The notes beneath the pieces are model-generated. The model had not been told where the DNA came from, did not search any database, and worked only from the letters and a program-made list of their open reading frames with translations. 20,078 nucleotides of DNA from RGIG1993 sp964564225 (GTDB lineage: Bacteria; Bacillota; Clostridia; Oscillospirales; CAG-272). Shown in pieces: positions 13,738-20,078 of the stretch. Where the stretch lies: the NCBI GenBank assembly GCA_964564225.1, contig CAZMAF010000030.1, forward strand, positions 1 through 20,078, written 5' to 3'. The position numbers and the translations under genes are program-made. Position 1 is the first letter of the stretch. Each line of letters opens with the position of its first letter.

Positions 13738-14484
13738 TTGGCAATTACCGTCTTCAAAAGATACGAAAAGAAGTATATGTTGACACTTGATCAATATAAG
13801 GCACTTTCCGAATTTTTAAAAGATTATATGCGTTATGATAAATATTGTCTGAACTCTCAAAGTTATAAGCTATACAATATTTACTTTGATTCTCCCAATC
13901 ACGAACTGATCCGAACTTCAATTTCCAAACCAAAATACAAAGAAAAACTCCGTATGCGTTCCTATTATCCTTTGCGTGAAGACGATGATAAAGTTTTTTT
14001 TGAAATCAAAAAAAAATACAAAGGCGTTGTCACAAAACGCAGAGCGACAATGAAGTACGGGGAAGTGAAGGAAATGGTGCGAACAAGGCAGCTTCCGCCG
14101 TCACATGAGACAGCCAAGTATTTTGACAAACAGGTAGAAAAAGAAATTCTCCGAATGCTGAATTTATATGATCTTTATCCAATGGTGTACATACAGTACG
14201 ACCGTATTGCCATGTTTGGAATTGACGATCCCGAACTTCGCATTACTTTTGACAAAGAGATCATTACGCGGCGCACTAATCTTGAATTAAACGGAGATAC
14301 TTCGGGCGTAGACATTATGCCGCCGGAGCGCATCCTGATGGAAATCAAGATTCCGAATGCGATGCCTTTATGGCTTGCACGCTTTTTAAGCGAGCATCAA
14401 ATCTTTAATTCAAGCTTTTCCAAGTACGGAAAAGAATATGAATATTATGTAACGGGAGCTCCAATCCCGTCTGTGGAGGTTTAA
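13738..14484 (+). CDS. VTC-domain polyphosphate polymerase-like protein
   Basis: A 248-residue protein made of one VTC (vacuolar transporter chaperone) tunnel domain. This catalytic fold in yeast Vtc4 polymerises polyphosphate from ATP. The basic, tunnel-lining strands are all visible: FKRYEKKYML at the N-terminus, YKEKLRMRSYYPL, VFFEIKKKYKGVVTKRRA, YIQYDRIAMFG, then ILMEIKIPNAMP with the metal-binding Glu, and SSFSKYGKEYEYY. The chain ends just after this, as in free-standing bacterial members. The start is TTG, 7 bases after AGGAAG. A DUF4956 membrane protein starts 1 base after its stop, an almost invariant partner of bacterial VTC genes. Substrate and product are inferred from the family and not proven for bacterial forms. 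Confidence 0.85.
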   Translation: MAITVFKRYEKKYMLTLDQYKALSEFLKDYMRYDKYCLNSQSYKLYNIYFDSPNHELIRTSISKPKYKEKLRMRSYYPLREDDDKVFFEIKKKYKGVVTKRRATMKYGEVKEMVRTRQLPPSHETAKYFDKQVEKEILRMLNLYDLYPMVYIQYDRIAMFGIDDPELRITFDKEIITRRTNLELNGDTSGVDIMPPERILMEIKIPNAMPLWLARFLSEHQIFNSSFSKYGKEYEYYVTGAPIPSVEV

Positions 14485-14485
14485 A

Positions 14486-15214
14486 ATGCTTAATTCAATC
14501 ACACTTTCAATTATGGATTCCATCATTACGTCAAATATGACAAGCGTTACCTTTTCGTTGGTGATTTCCATCATCTTATCATCGTTCGTTCTGGGAGCAA
14601 TCCTGAGCGCGCTCTACATACTTACCAACCGCCGTGACGGTTATTCAAAAGGTATGTCCTATACCCTGATCATGCTTCCTTCAATTCTTGCCGTCCTTTG
14701 TATCGTATCATCCAATCTATCGGGCGCAGGAAACAGCTCCACAGCTCTCAGTGCTATTTCAATCGGCGGTGCGCTTACCATTATCCGTTTCAGAAGTACG
14801 CAGGGAAGCCCCAAAGACCTTGCATATATCTTTGCTGCTTTAACACTCGGTCTTGCTTGCGGACGCGGATTTATTGCGGTAGCCGCTATTCTCGATCTCT
14901 TTATGGTAATCGTTATGGTCGCTTTAATGTTTATAAAATTCGGCGATCAGAGAAATCCCAAAAAACTCCTCAAAATTACGATTCCCGAAAGTTTGAACTA
15001 TGTCGGCGTATTTGATGAAATTCTTTCCAAATATACGACACAGTGGTCGGTAGTTAAGATCAAATCTTCCAATTTCGGCACAATGTTTGAACTTCGCTAC
15101 GCAGTCAACTTCAAAAAAGATGTAAACACAAAAGATATGTTTGATGAGATCCGTTGCCTGAACGGCAATCTTAACATATCGCTTGAAAATTACGTATATG
15201 ACGTAATGGCATAA
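14486..15214 (+). CDS. DUF4956 membrane protein, partner of the VTC polymerase
   Basis: A 242-residue membrane protein with about four to five helices in residues 20-155 (SLVISIILSSFVLGAILSALYIL; YTLIMLPSILAVLCIVS; FIAVAAILDLFMVIVMVALMF) and a C-terminal soluble domain of roughly 85 residues. The central signature SIGGALTIIRFRSTQGSPKDLAYIF marks DUF4956. Genes of this family nearly always sit beside VTC-domain genes, so it is likely to anchor the polymerase and perhaps to pass the polyphosphate chain across the membrane, a job done in yeast by membrane parts of the VTC complex. GGAGG precedes the ATG, which is 1 base after the VTC stop, so translation is coupled. The function is inferred from partnership. 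Confidence 0.85.
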   Translation: MLNSITLSIMDSIITSNMTSVTFSLVISIILSSFVLGAILSALYILTNRRDGYSKGMSYTLIMLPSILAVLCIVSSNLSGAGNSSTALSAISIGGALTIIRFRSTQGSPKDLAYIFAALTLGLACGRGFIAVAAILDLFMVIVMVALMFIKFGDQRNPKKLLKITIPESLNYVGVFDEILSKYTTQWSVVKIKSSNFGTMFELRYAVNFKKDVNTKDMFDEIRCLNGNLNISLENYVYDVMA

Positions 15215-15229
15215 TTATACGGTAAGCTT

Positions 15230-15922
15230 ATGAGTCGGAAAAAGAAGATTACAAATTATTACAAAGAACAGGAAAAGATACGCAAAAAAGAAAAAAATGA
15301 CAAATTCTTTTCCAAATTAATGAACGTGTTGATCGTTGTTTTATCAATCACGCTCATTGCAACCGTATGCTATACATTCTTGAAGCCGGAACCTTTTGAT
15401 CCCATAGAAGACGGGGAAAAAGTAACAGTGGCAATGAAAATCAAAGACATGGGAACGATTACCCTTGAGCTTTATGCCGATCTCGCCCCCATAACCGTTG
15501 AAAATTTTCTGAAATACGTTAACGAAGGATTCTACGATGGCCTGACTTTCCACCGCGTGATTGAAAACTTTATGATTCAAGGCGGCGACCCAACAGGAAC
15601 AGGACAGGGACTTTCTACCGCTCCCACAATCGAAGGCGAATTTACATCGAACGGATTTACGAACAATCTTTCCTTTGATCGCGGCGTTATCGGCATGGCG
15701 CGTGGTAATGATCCCAACAGCGCCACCACACAGTTTTTCATCTGCCACAAAAAATCCGCGCACCTTGACGGCGAATATGCTGCTTTCGGTAAAGTTATTG
15801 ACGGCCTTGAAGTAGTCGATATGATTGCAACTTGCGAAAAAACCGATACCGTTGATTCTTCCGGAAATCAATACGAACCAGCAGAAAAAGTTATCATTGA
15901 AAAAATGTATGTTGTTGACTAA
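15230..15922 (+). CDS. Membrane-anchored cyclophilin-type peptidyl-prolyl cis-trans isomerase
   Basis: A 230-residue protein with a very basic cytoplasmic N-terminus (1-30, many Lys), one membrane helix (about 31-51) and an external cyclophilin domain (about 64-229). Active-site elements are visible: FHRVIENFMIQGGDPTGTGQG with the catalytic Arg, FDRGVIGMARGNDPNSATTQFFICH, and HLDGEYAAFGKVIDGLEVVD. It speeds proline isomerisation in exported proteins. Because the helix is uncleaved in type (no Ala-x-Ala or lipobox), it should stay in the membrane facing outwards. It follows DUF4956 after 15 bases with a weak binding site (GGTAAG), so it seems to be the last gene of the polyphosphate operon; the reason for this link is unclear. 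Confidence 0.85.
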   Translation: MSRKKKITNYYKEQEKIRKKEKNDKFFSKLMNVLIVVLSITLIATVCYTFLKPEPFDPIEDGEKVTVAMKIKDMGTITLELYADLAPITVENFLKYVNEGFYDGLTFHRVIENFMIQGGDPTGTGQGLSTAPTIEGEFTSNGFTNNLSFDRGVIGMARGNDPNSATTQFFICHKKSAHLDGEYAAFGKVIDGLEVVDMIATCEKTDTVDSSGNQYEPAEKVIIEKMYVVD

Positions 15923-16197
15923 AAAATAACGCCGAGACATAATGTGATATTCTTAACGGAAAAATGTGCTGACCGAAAGCAATAAAATAAGTCATTACAA
16001 GAGAAATTTTGCATATATTCGCATATATAGGAAAAGAGCAAACACGTTGTTGTGTTTGCTCTTTCTGCTGTTACAAGGGTTTGGGCTTAGCACATTCAGC
16101 GTTTGACCGGTCAAATGCGATGCTCGCACTTTGCACTTTTTCGGACTTTCAAAATTTTCCGTTAAGGATATCACCCTATCGTCCTGATGTTATTTTT
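15922..16197. repeat. Intergenic segment bounded by ~42-base imperfect inverted repeats (MITE-like)
   Basis: The left arm (15922-15963) and the reverse complement of the right arm (16155-16197) agree at about 35 of 43 positions with one gap. Shared blocks are AAAAATAAC, GAC.ATA, GTGATAT and CTTAACGGAAAA. The arms start exactly at the stop codons of the two convergent genes on either side, and TA occurs at both borders. The interior holds the GCATATAT direct repeats (16011, 16021), a strong hairpin (16033-16064) and a perfect 14-base palindrome TTTGACCGGTCAAA (16102-16115), but no coding frame. It could be a small non-autonomous element or a structured RNA at the end of both transcripts. Confidence 0.5.
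16033..16064. terminator. Strong hairpin, probable terminator for the cyclophilin gene
   Basis: Perfect 13-base arms AAAGAGCAAACAC / GTGTTTGCTCTTT with the loop GTTGTT. The T-tract after it is short (CTTTCTG), so its termination strength is uncertain. It can act on both the polyphosphate operon and the convergent HIT gene. Confidence 0.6.
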
Positions 16198-16531
16198 ATG
16201 CCATTCGTTCGGAAAGCTGTGCACCGCCGAGAATATGAAAATGAAGATGCTTTACACTCTGACATGCATCTTCACCGCAATTGGAAATAACGCGGTATCC
16301 GTTTGAAAGTCCTGCGGTTTTAGCGATCTCGGGAATTTTTTTAAAAATCGACGCAACCGTTGCAGAATTATCTTCGTTGATTTCATCAAGAGAGGAAATA
16401 TGCACCTTGGGAATTACAAGAATATGCACAGGAGCTTGCGGATTTACATCATGGAAAGCGAGTATATCGTCATCCTCGTACACCTTTCGAGAAGGAATTT
16501 CCCCATTTACGATCTTACAAAAAATACACAT
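16196..16531 (-). CDS. HIT family nucleotide-binding hydrolase (Hint-like)
   Basis: A 111-residue histidine-triad protein, the normal length for the HINT branch. It starts MCIFCKIVNGEIPS, the family's Cys-x-x-Cys-type opening, continues with VHILVIPKVHISSL, and ends with the triad HLHFHILGG, whose central His attacks the phosphate of adenosine 5'-monophosphoramidates or related nucleotide conjugates. The ATG at 16531 is preferred to an in-frame GTG at 16540 because MCIFCKI is the standard start and AAAGGATG fits it. It is a single gene with its own promoter (16563-16591), converging on the polyphosphate operon; its stop codon touches the inverted repeat. Confidence 0.9.
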   Translation of the reverse strand: MCIFCKIVNGEIPSRKVYEDDDILAFHDVNPQAPVHILVIPKVHISSLDEINEDNSATVASIFKKIPEIAKTAGLSNGYRVISNCGEDACQSVKHLHFHILGGAQLSERMA

Positions 16532-16562
16532 GATAAACACATCCTTTACTTGTTATACTATC

Positions 16563-16591
16563 AATATATCACATAATCTGCGAACAATCAA
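16563..16591 (-). promoter_or_regulatory. Sigma-A-type promoter of the HIT gene
   Basis: Minus strand: TTGATT (16586-16591), a 17-base spacer, TATATT (16563-16568), about 30 bases before the ATG. Confidence 0.6.
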
Positions 16592-16654
16592 GTGATTTTT
16601 TTACAAATGAACACGATTTTTAAGAATTGCCTATGATTTTTTCATTTAAATCAA

Positions 16655-16683
16655 TTGACAAAAACAGTAAAATACAGTATAAT
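16655..16683 (+). promoter_or_regulatory. Consensus sigma-A promoter of the DUF1858-trmK-nif3-prfB operon
   Basis: TTGACA (16655-16660), exactly 17 bases, TATAAT (16678-16683): a full consensus match, start near 16690. This implies strong constitutive transcription of the operon. The ~60-base leader shows no clear structure. Confidence 0.85.
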
Positions 16684-16751
16684 GTATTCGATGTTTTATG
16701 CGCCGATTTCAATTATAATATTTGATATTCCAAAGAAAGGTTTGACACAGT

Positions 16752-16952
16752 ATGAACGTTACCAAAAATACTATTATCGGTGATCTTTTAGATAAAGAGC
16801 CCGGATGCGCAAAATTTTTCAAAGCAATCGGCATGCACTGCCTTGGTTGTCCTTCTGCCAGAGGTGAAACTATTGAGCAGGCTTGCTTTGTTCACGCCAC
16901 CAATGCTGATACGCTCATCGAAGAACTGAATAACTACCTTGCATCAAAGTGA
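16752..16952 (+). CDS. DUF1858 (hybrid-cluster-protein-associated redox disulfide) domain protein
   Basis: A 66-residue single-domain protein. The DUF1858 pattern is complete: IIGDLLDKEPGCAKFFKAIG, then MHCLGCPSA with a Cys-x-x-Cys pair (Cys30, Cys33), two more cysteines at 19 and 45, and a helix to the end. Proteins of this family are common in anaerobes and are thought to do thiol or metal-linked redox work; the exact role is unknown. AAAGG precedes the ATG, with a rather long gap. The stop overlaps the GTG start of trmK (GTGA), which couples translation of this redox protein to a tRNA methyltransferase. Confidence 0.85.
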   Translation: MNVTKNTIIGDLLDKEPGCAKFFKAIGMHCLGCPSARGETIEQACFVHATNADTLIEELNNYLASK

Positions 16953-17653
16953 GCATATCACTCACATCCCGTCTTGAAAAAGCCGCCTCGCTTGTAGGTT
17001 TGACTTTTTCAAACAACGAAACGCGAGAAACGGTCGTCGCCGACATTGGCTGTGATCATGCATATCTTTCACTTTACCTCGTCCTTTCAGGAAAATGTAC
17101 ACGTGCTATTGCATCAGATGTGCGCGAAGGTCCTTTAAACTGCGCGAAAGAGAATATTCAAAAATATAACTGCGAAAATTCCGTAATTCCGCTGCTGACA
17201 GATGGACTAACGGGAATTGAAGCGTATCATCCGACCGATATTATAATCTGCGGCATGGGCGGCGATACGATCATTCAAATTTTATCAAATGCAGAATTTA
17301 TTAAACAAAAGGGAATACGGCTGATTCTTCAACCGCAAACAGCGCTTGCTGAACTTGCACTGTATTTATGCGATAATGGATTTAAAATTCATCGCGAACG
17401 CTATGCCCATGATCGCAACAAGGCGTATCGCATTATCGCAGCAGAATATACGGGAGAAAAATACGAGCTTTCAATTTTTGATGCTTTGATCGGCAGACCC
17501 GTCTACGACGAAGACTTGGATTCCTACCGTAATTTCTGTCAAAAAATGCTTAGTAAAGTTCAGAAAAAAATTAACGGCGCACTCAATCATGAAGATGATG
17601 TATCAGCGCTCCTTTTGTTGCAAAACGAAATTTTAAATTCTATTAATTCATGA
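16949..17653 (+). CDS. trmK: tRNA (adenine-22-N1)-methyltransferase
   Basis: A 234-residue class I SAM-dependent methyltransferase of the TrmK (COG2384) family, which makes m1A22 in tRNA of Gram-positive bacteria. Seen in the sequence: SLTSRLEKAASLV at the start, SAM motif I VADIGCDHAYLSLYLV, IICGMGGDTIIQIL, and LILQPQTALAELALYL, followed by a C-terminal helical coil (NFCQKMLSKVQKKINGAL). The start is GTG at 16949, overlapping the previous stop. The nif3-like gene begins 7 bases after its stop; the trmK-nif3 pair is common in Bacillota and supports the call. Confidence 0.88.
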   Translation: MSISLTSRLEKAASLVGLTFSNNETRETVVADIGCDHAYLSLYLVLSGKCTRAIASDVREGPLNCAKENIQKYNCENSVIPLLTDGLTGIEAYHPTDIIICGMGGDTIIQILSNAEFIKQKGIRLILQPQTALAELALYLCDNGFKIHRERYAHDRNKAYRIIAAEYTGEKYELSIFDALIGRPVYDEDLDSYRNFCQKMLSKVQKKINGALNHEDDVSALLLLQNEILNSINS

Positions 17654-17660
17654 GGAATTT

Positions 17661-18428
17661 ATGTACACTGCTAAAAAATTATATGCATATCTGAATTCCG
17701 TAATTCCATCTTCATTATCTTGCAATTGGGACAATGACGGCGCTATGTGTATGTCCGACCCCGAACGCGAAATCAAACGTGTATTAATCACACTTGATAT
17801 TACACAAAAATCTGTCGACTATGCTATTGAAAACGGTTGTGATGCTATTATTTCCCACCATCCGCTGATTTTCTCGCCCATGCGTTCCATTAATGGATGC
17901 GACGTCAAATCCCGCATCATCACGAAATTAATGCGTGGCGGTATTTCCGCATTTTCCTTTCACACGCGGCTGGATGCCGTTGACGGAGGCGTGAACGATA
18001 CGTTTTGTCAACTTTTATCGATTCATAATGTCGAGCCTTTTATGGAAGGAAATATTCCTTTAGGCAGAATGGGTACGATCCCGCCTATTACGGCCAAAGA
18101 GCTTGCCACTCACATTAAAACACTTTTATCTTCCGACGATGTCACAGTTACCTGTCCTGAAAAGACCGTATCTAAGGTCGTCGTCGTCGGAGGTGGCGGC
18201 AAAGACTGTATTGATGCTGCCATTGATGCTTTTGCCGATTGCCTGATTACGGGAGAGGTTTCCTACAACGCACTTATCGATGCCGCGGACAGTGATCTTT
18301 CTGTCATTTGTGCCGGACATTTTCATTCGGAAAATCCCGTTCTTGAAGCAATTGGCAGGTTAATCCATCAATTTGATTCACGCATATCTGTCAGCTATTA
18401 CAACAGTAATTTAATTCATCACATATAA
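17661..18428 (+). CDS. Nif3-like dinuclear metal-centre protein
   Basis: A 255-residue protein of the Nif3/YqfO (DUF34) family, which forms hexameric toroids with two metal ions per subunit. Metal ligands are recognisable: His66-His67 in AIISHHPLIFSP, Asp105 in FHTRLDAVDGGVND, and His/Glu in AGHFHSENP near the end; WDNDG near the start is also typical. It lacks the insert (PII-like/YqfO middle domain) found in longer Bacillus members. The biochemical role is unsettled; a GTP cyclohydrolase I-like activity was proposed for some members. GAGGA precedes the ATG. It sits between trmK and prfB in the same operon. Confidence 0.88.
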   Translation: MYTAKKLYAYLNSVIPSSLSCNWDNDGAMCMSDPEREIKRVLITLDITQKSVDYAIENGCDAIISHHPLIFSPMRSINGCDVKSRIITKLMRGGISAFSFHTRLDAVDGGVNDTFCQLLSIHNVEPFMEGNIPLGRMGTIPPITAKELATHIKTLLSSDDVTVTCPEKTVSKVVVVGGGGKDCIDAAIDAFADCLITGEVSYNALIDAADSDLSVICAGHFHSENPVLEAIGRLIHQFDSRISVSYYNSNLIHHI

Positions 18429-18446
18429 TATACGGAGGATGCACTT

Positions 18447-19556
18447 TTGATCATTCAACTTGAAGAAGGAAAAATCCGGCTTCGTCAAATCCTCAAAGAG
18501 CTTGAGGAACTTGCACAAGCTTTAAAAATCACAGAAACAACTGCACGCATTGAAGAACTTGAAGCAATGACCGTTGAACCGAATTTCTGGAATGATCCCC
18601 AGAACTCCACCAAAACACTCCAAGAGATCAAGCAATTAAAAACAAAAGTCGAGGCGTACGAAACGCTCGTGGCGCGTACTGAAGATGCGTATGCGCTTGC
18701 TGAAATGGCTATTGAAGAAAATGATGAAACTTGCACTGAAGAAGTAGTCTCCGAACTTCAAGCCATTGAAGCGGAATCTGAAAAACAGCGTTTATCCGCA
18801 TTACTCACCGGCGAATACGATTCTAACAATGCCATCGTTTCTTTCCATCCGGGCGCAGGAGGAACAGAAGCTCAGGATTGGGCTCAAATGCTTTACCGAA
18901 TGTACAATCGTTGGGGTGAAAACCATGGATATACGGTAAAGTTACTTGACTGGCTTGACGGTGAAGAAGCCGGTATCAAAAGTGCCACTCTGATGATCGA
19001 AGGATTGAACGCCTACGGTTATCTCAAAAGCGAACACGGCGTACACCGACTTGTTCGCGTATCGCCCTTTGACGCTTCAGGCAGACGGCAAACCTCTTTT
19101 GCATCAGTTGAAGTTTTACCGGAATTTACGGACGACGGCTCAATTGAAATACGTGATGAAGACCTTGAAATTACTGCGCATCGCTCCAGTGGCGCAGGCG
19201 GTCAACACATCAACAAAACCGACTCCGCTATTCGAATTCTTCATATTCCTACCGGAATCGTTGTTGGCTGTCAAACCGAGAGATCACAGCTACAAAACAA
19301 AGAAACGGCGATGAAAATGCTGAAGAGCAAGCTGGCAGAGATCAAAGAGCGCGAAAAACTTGAAAAAATCGAGGATATTCAAGGTAATAAAAACAAGATT
19401 GAATGGGGTGCACAAATTCGTTCCTATGTCTTTATGCCCTACACATTAGCTAAAGATACCCGAACCGGTTATGAAGACGGTAATATTCAGTCGGTTATGG
19501 ACGGTAATATTGATGGTTTTATTAACGCATACCTCAAAATGATTGCTAAGTTATAA
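18447..19556 (+). CDS. prfB: Peptide chain release factor 2
   Basis: A 369-residue class I release factor that ends translation at UAA and UGA. The stop-codon recognition motif SPF (206-208) and the peptidyl-hydrolysis motif GGQ (251-253, in SSGAGGQHINK) are at nearly the same positions as in E. coli RF2. The start is TTG at 18447, 8 bases after GGAGG. Most bacterial prfB genes need a +1 frameshift at an in-frame UGA near codon 25; here the matching region (LAQALKITETTARIEELE) reads straight through with no stop and no CTTTGA slip site, so the usual feedback control is absent. It is the fourth gene of the operon; a small membrane protein gene follows after 12 bases. Confidence 0.93.
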   Translation: MIIQLEEGKIRLRQILKELEELAQALKITETTARIEELEAMTVEPNFWNDPQNSTKTLQEIKQLKTKVEAYETLVARTEDAYALAEMAIEENDETCTEEVVSELQAIEAESEKQRLSALLTGEYDSNNAIVSFHPGAGGTEAQDWAQMLYRMYNRWGENHGYTVKLLDWLDGEEAGIKSATLMIEGLNAYGYLKSEHGVHRLVRVSPFDASGRRQTSFASVEVLPEFTDDGSIEIRDEDLEITAHRSSGAGGQHINKTDSAIRILHIPTGIVVGCQTERSQLQNKETAMKMLKSKLAEIKEREKLEKIEDIQGNKNKIEWGAQIRSYVFMPYTLAKDTRTGYEDGNIQSVMDGNIDGFINAYLKMIAKL

Positions 19557-19568
19557 AGGAGAATTAAT

Positions 19569-19874
19569 ATGAAAAAAGCGATTATGAACTCAAGATTTTA
19601 CATTGGAATTACACTTCTCGTGAATACCCTGACACTGATCATTCTGTTTTTCGTGAGTTTAAAGAAAAGCAAGCGCCGTGCTGCCACATTTTTGGCCTTT
19701 GCTGCCGCATTTGGCGCCATGGGCACGTATTTAATTTCTAGTGGCTCAAAAGACGAAGAAGAGAAAAATGAAATGCTTCAAGCGCTTCGTGAAGACTTTT
19801 TTGAAATCAGCGAAGACGATATCATGGAAGAAGAAGACAATATTTTCATCACAGACAACGAAGACGAGGAATAA
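19569..19874 (+). CDS. Small membrane protein with a highly acidic tail, unknown function
   Basis: A 101-residue protein with two predicted membrane helices (about 10-30 and 40-57) joined by a short basic loop (SLKKSKRRAAT), which should place both ends outside the loop's cytoplasmic side. The last 40 residues are rich in Glu/Asp (EEEKNEM, EISEDDIMEEED, DNEDEE). AAAGGAG directly precedes the ATG, and it lies 12 bases after prfB, so it is the last gene of the operon. I recognise no family. Small two-helix proteins of this type occur after prfB in other Clostridia-like genomes as far as I recall, but no function is established. Confidence 0.65.
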   Translation: MKKAIMNSRFYIGITLLVNTLTLIILFFVSLKKSKRRAATFLAFAAAFGAMGTYLISSGSKDEEEKNEMLQALREDFFEISEDDIMEEEDNIFITDNEDEE

Positions 19875-19887
19875 GAATTTGATTGCG

Positions 19888-19912
19888 CGGCAGATGAGTC
19901 CATCATCTGCCG
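19888..19912 (+). terminator. Terminator of the prfB operon
   Basis: Arms CGGCAGATGA / TCATCTGCCG, 10 bases each, with the loop GTCCA, followed by TTAATTTCTTAT. The stem is good; the T-tract is broken. Confidence 0.7.
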
Positions 19913-19944
19913 TTAATTTCTTATACAAAATTTCATAAAAACTC

Positions 19945-19973
19945 TTGCATTTTCAAGGAATTCCTGTTATAAT
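19945..19973 (+). promoter_or_regulatory. Promoter upstream of the SRP RNA
   Basis: TTGCAT (19945-19950), a 17-base spacer, TATAAT (19968-19973); start near 19980. It lies about 65-70 bases before the first bases that I can match to SRP RNA. The leader between them holds an inverted repeat TTTGTTTCAC (19990-19999) / GTGATACAAA (20011-20020) with one mismatch. Confidence 0.65.
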
Positions 19974-20043
19974 ACAGACGAGTGATACTTTTGTTTCACC
20001 CATCACGCAAGTGATACAAACGGCACAGCAGAATATGAATTAG

Positions 20044-20078
20044 GACCATACCGGCCGGGGAGATAGCGGTGCCCTGTA
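20044..20078 (+). ncRNA. Signal recognition particle RNA, large bacterial type (5' end, partial)
   Basis: The last bases, with CGGGGAGATAGCGGTGCCCT at their core and ending TGTA, match the 5' Alu-domain start of the ~270-base SRP (scRNA) RNA of Bacillus and many Clostridia, where GGGGAGGTAGCGGTGCCCTG is a fixed block, as I remember it. The RNA runs out of the window. It binds Ffh and HBsu-like proteins to target nascent membrane proteins. The exact 5' end cannot be fixed from here; a promoter at 19945-19973 suggests a precursor that is trimmed. Confidence 0.82.

Noticed and set aside
15344..15940. Minus-strand open frame of 198 codons over the cyclophilin gene
   Set aside because: Antisense shadow of a gene with clear cyclophilin motifs; the translated sequence is Cys/Phe/Asn-rich without domain signs.
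16009..16290. Open frame of 93 codons on the plus strand across the inverted-repeat segment
   Set aside because: It runs through a hairpin, a palindrome and the 3' end of the HIT gene on the other strand, has no ribosome binding site, and its composition is not protein-like.
1..20078. CRISPR array, tRNA or rRNA genes, intact insertion sequence
   Set aside because: No regularly spaced repeats, no cloverleaf-like sequence with CCA or GTTC-type arms, no rRNA blocks, and no transposase frame were seen; only the integrase stub and the inverted-repeat segment relate to mobility.

Overview
The window looks like chromosomal DNA from a low-GC, spore-forming member of the Bacillota, most likely a Clostridia-type anaerobe. 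The grounds are strong GGAGG-type ribosome binding sites, sigma-A promoters with TTGACA/TATAAT boxes and 17-base spacers, frequent TTG starts, a LysM/GH18 spore-lytic-type enzyme, the trmK-nif3 pair, and the 5' end of a long, Bacillus-type SRP RNA. I cannot name a species.

Left edge (1-2848): the C-terminal stub of a tyrosine recombinase on the minus strand marks an old insertion boundary. Next to it lies a self-contained three-gene unit: an ECF-type sigma factor, a membrane protein in the anti-sigma position, and a secreted lipoprotein. It has its own near-consensus promoter and looks like an accessory envelope-sensing module.

Middle (2849-9244): a NhaC-type antiporter and a GT2-GtrA fusion glycosyltransferase, each transcribed leftwards from its own promoter. 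They are followed by a rightward methionine pair, metY and metA. Residue Glu111 of MetA predicts O-acetylhomoserine as product, which is the substrate of MetY, so the two genes form direct sulfhydrylation. A perfect 19-base palindrome sits between the -35 and -10 boxes of metY. A bidirectional terminator separates metA from a convergent LysM-LysM-GH18 hydrolase gene.

9245-13737: a Crp/Fnr-family regulator whose transcription start lies inside a perfect 16-base palindrome is followed by a NitT/TauT-type ABC importer (lipoprotein, permease, short ATPase). A separately transcribed lipoprotein comes next; it resembles M15/VanY carboxypeptidases but appears to have lost the catalytic residues.

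13738-16197: a VTC-type polyphosphate polymerase, a DUF4956 membrane protein and a membrane-anchored cyclophilin form an operon. Its promoter has a good -10, no good -35, and TTCACA repeats at about 11-base spacing, as expected for PhoP/PhoB control. The space after it, up to a convergent HIT-family gene, is bounded by roughly 42-base imperfect inverted repeats and may be a small MITE-like element.

Right end (16655-20078): a perfect consensus promoter drives a DUF1858 redox protein, trmK, nif3, prfB (without the usual programmed frameshift) and a small membrane protein. A further promoter then leads into the SRP RNA, which is cut by the window end. The strongest candidates for new biology are the Pho-box-like polyphosphate operon with its cyclophilin, the degenerate M15 lipoprotein, the inverted-repeat element, and the two palindromic operators.
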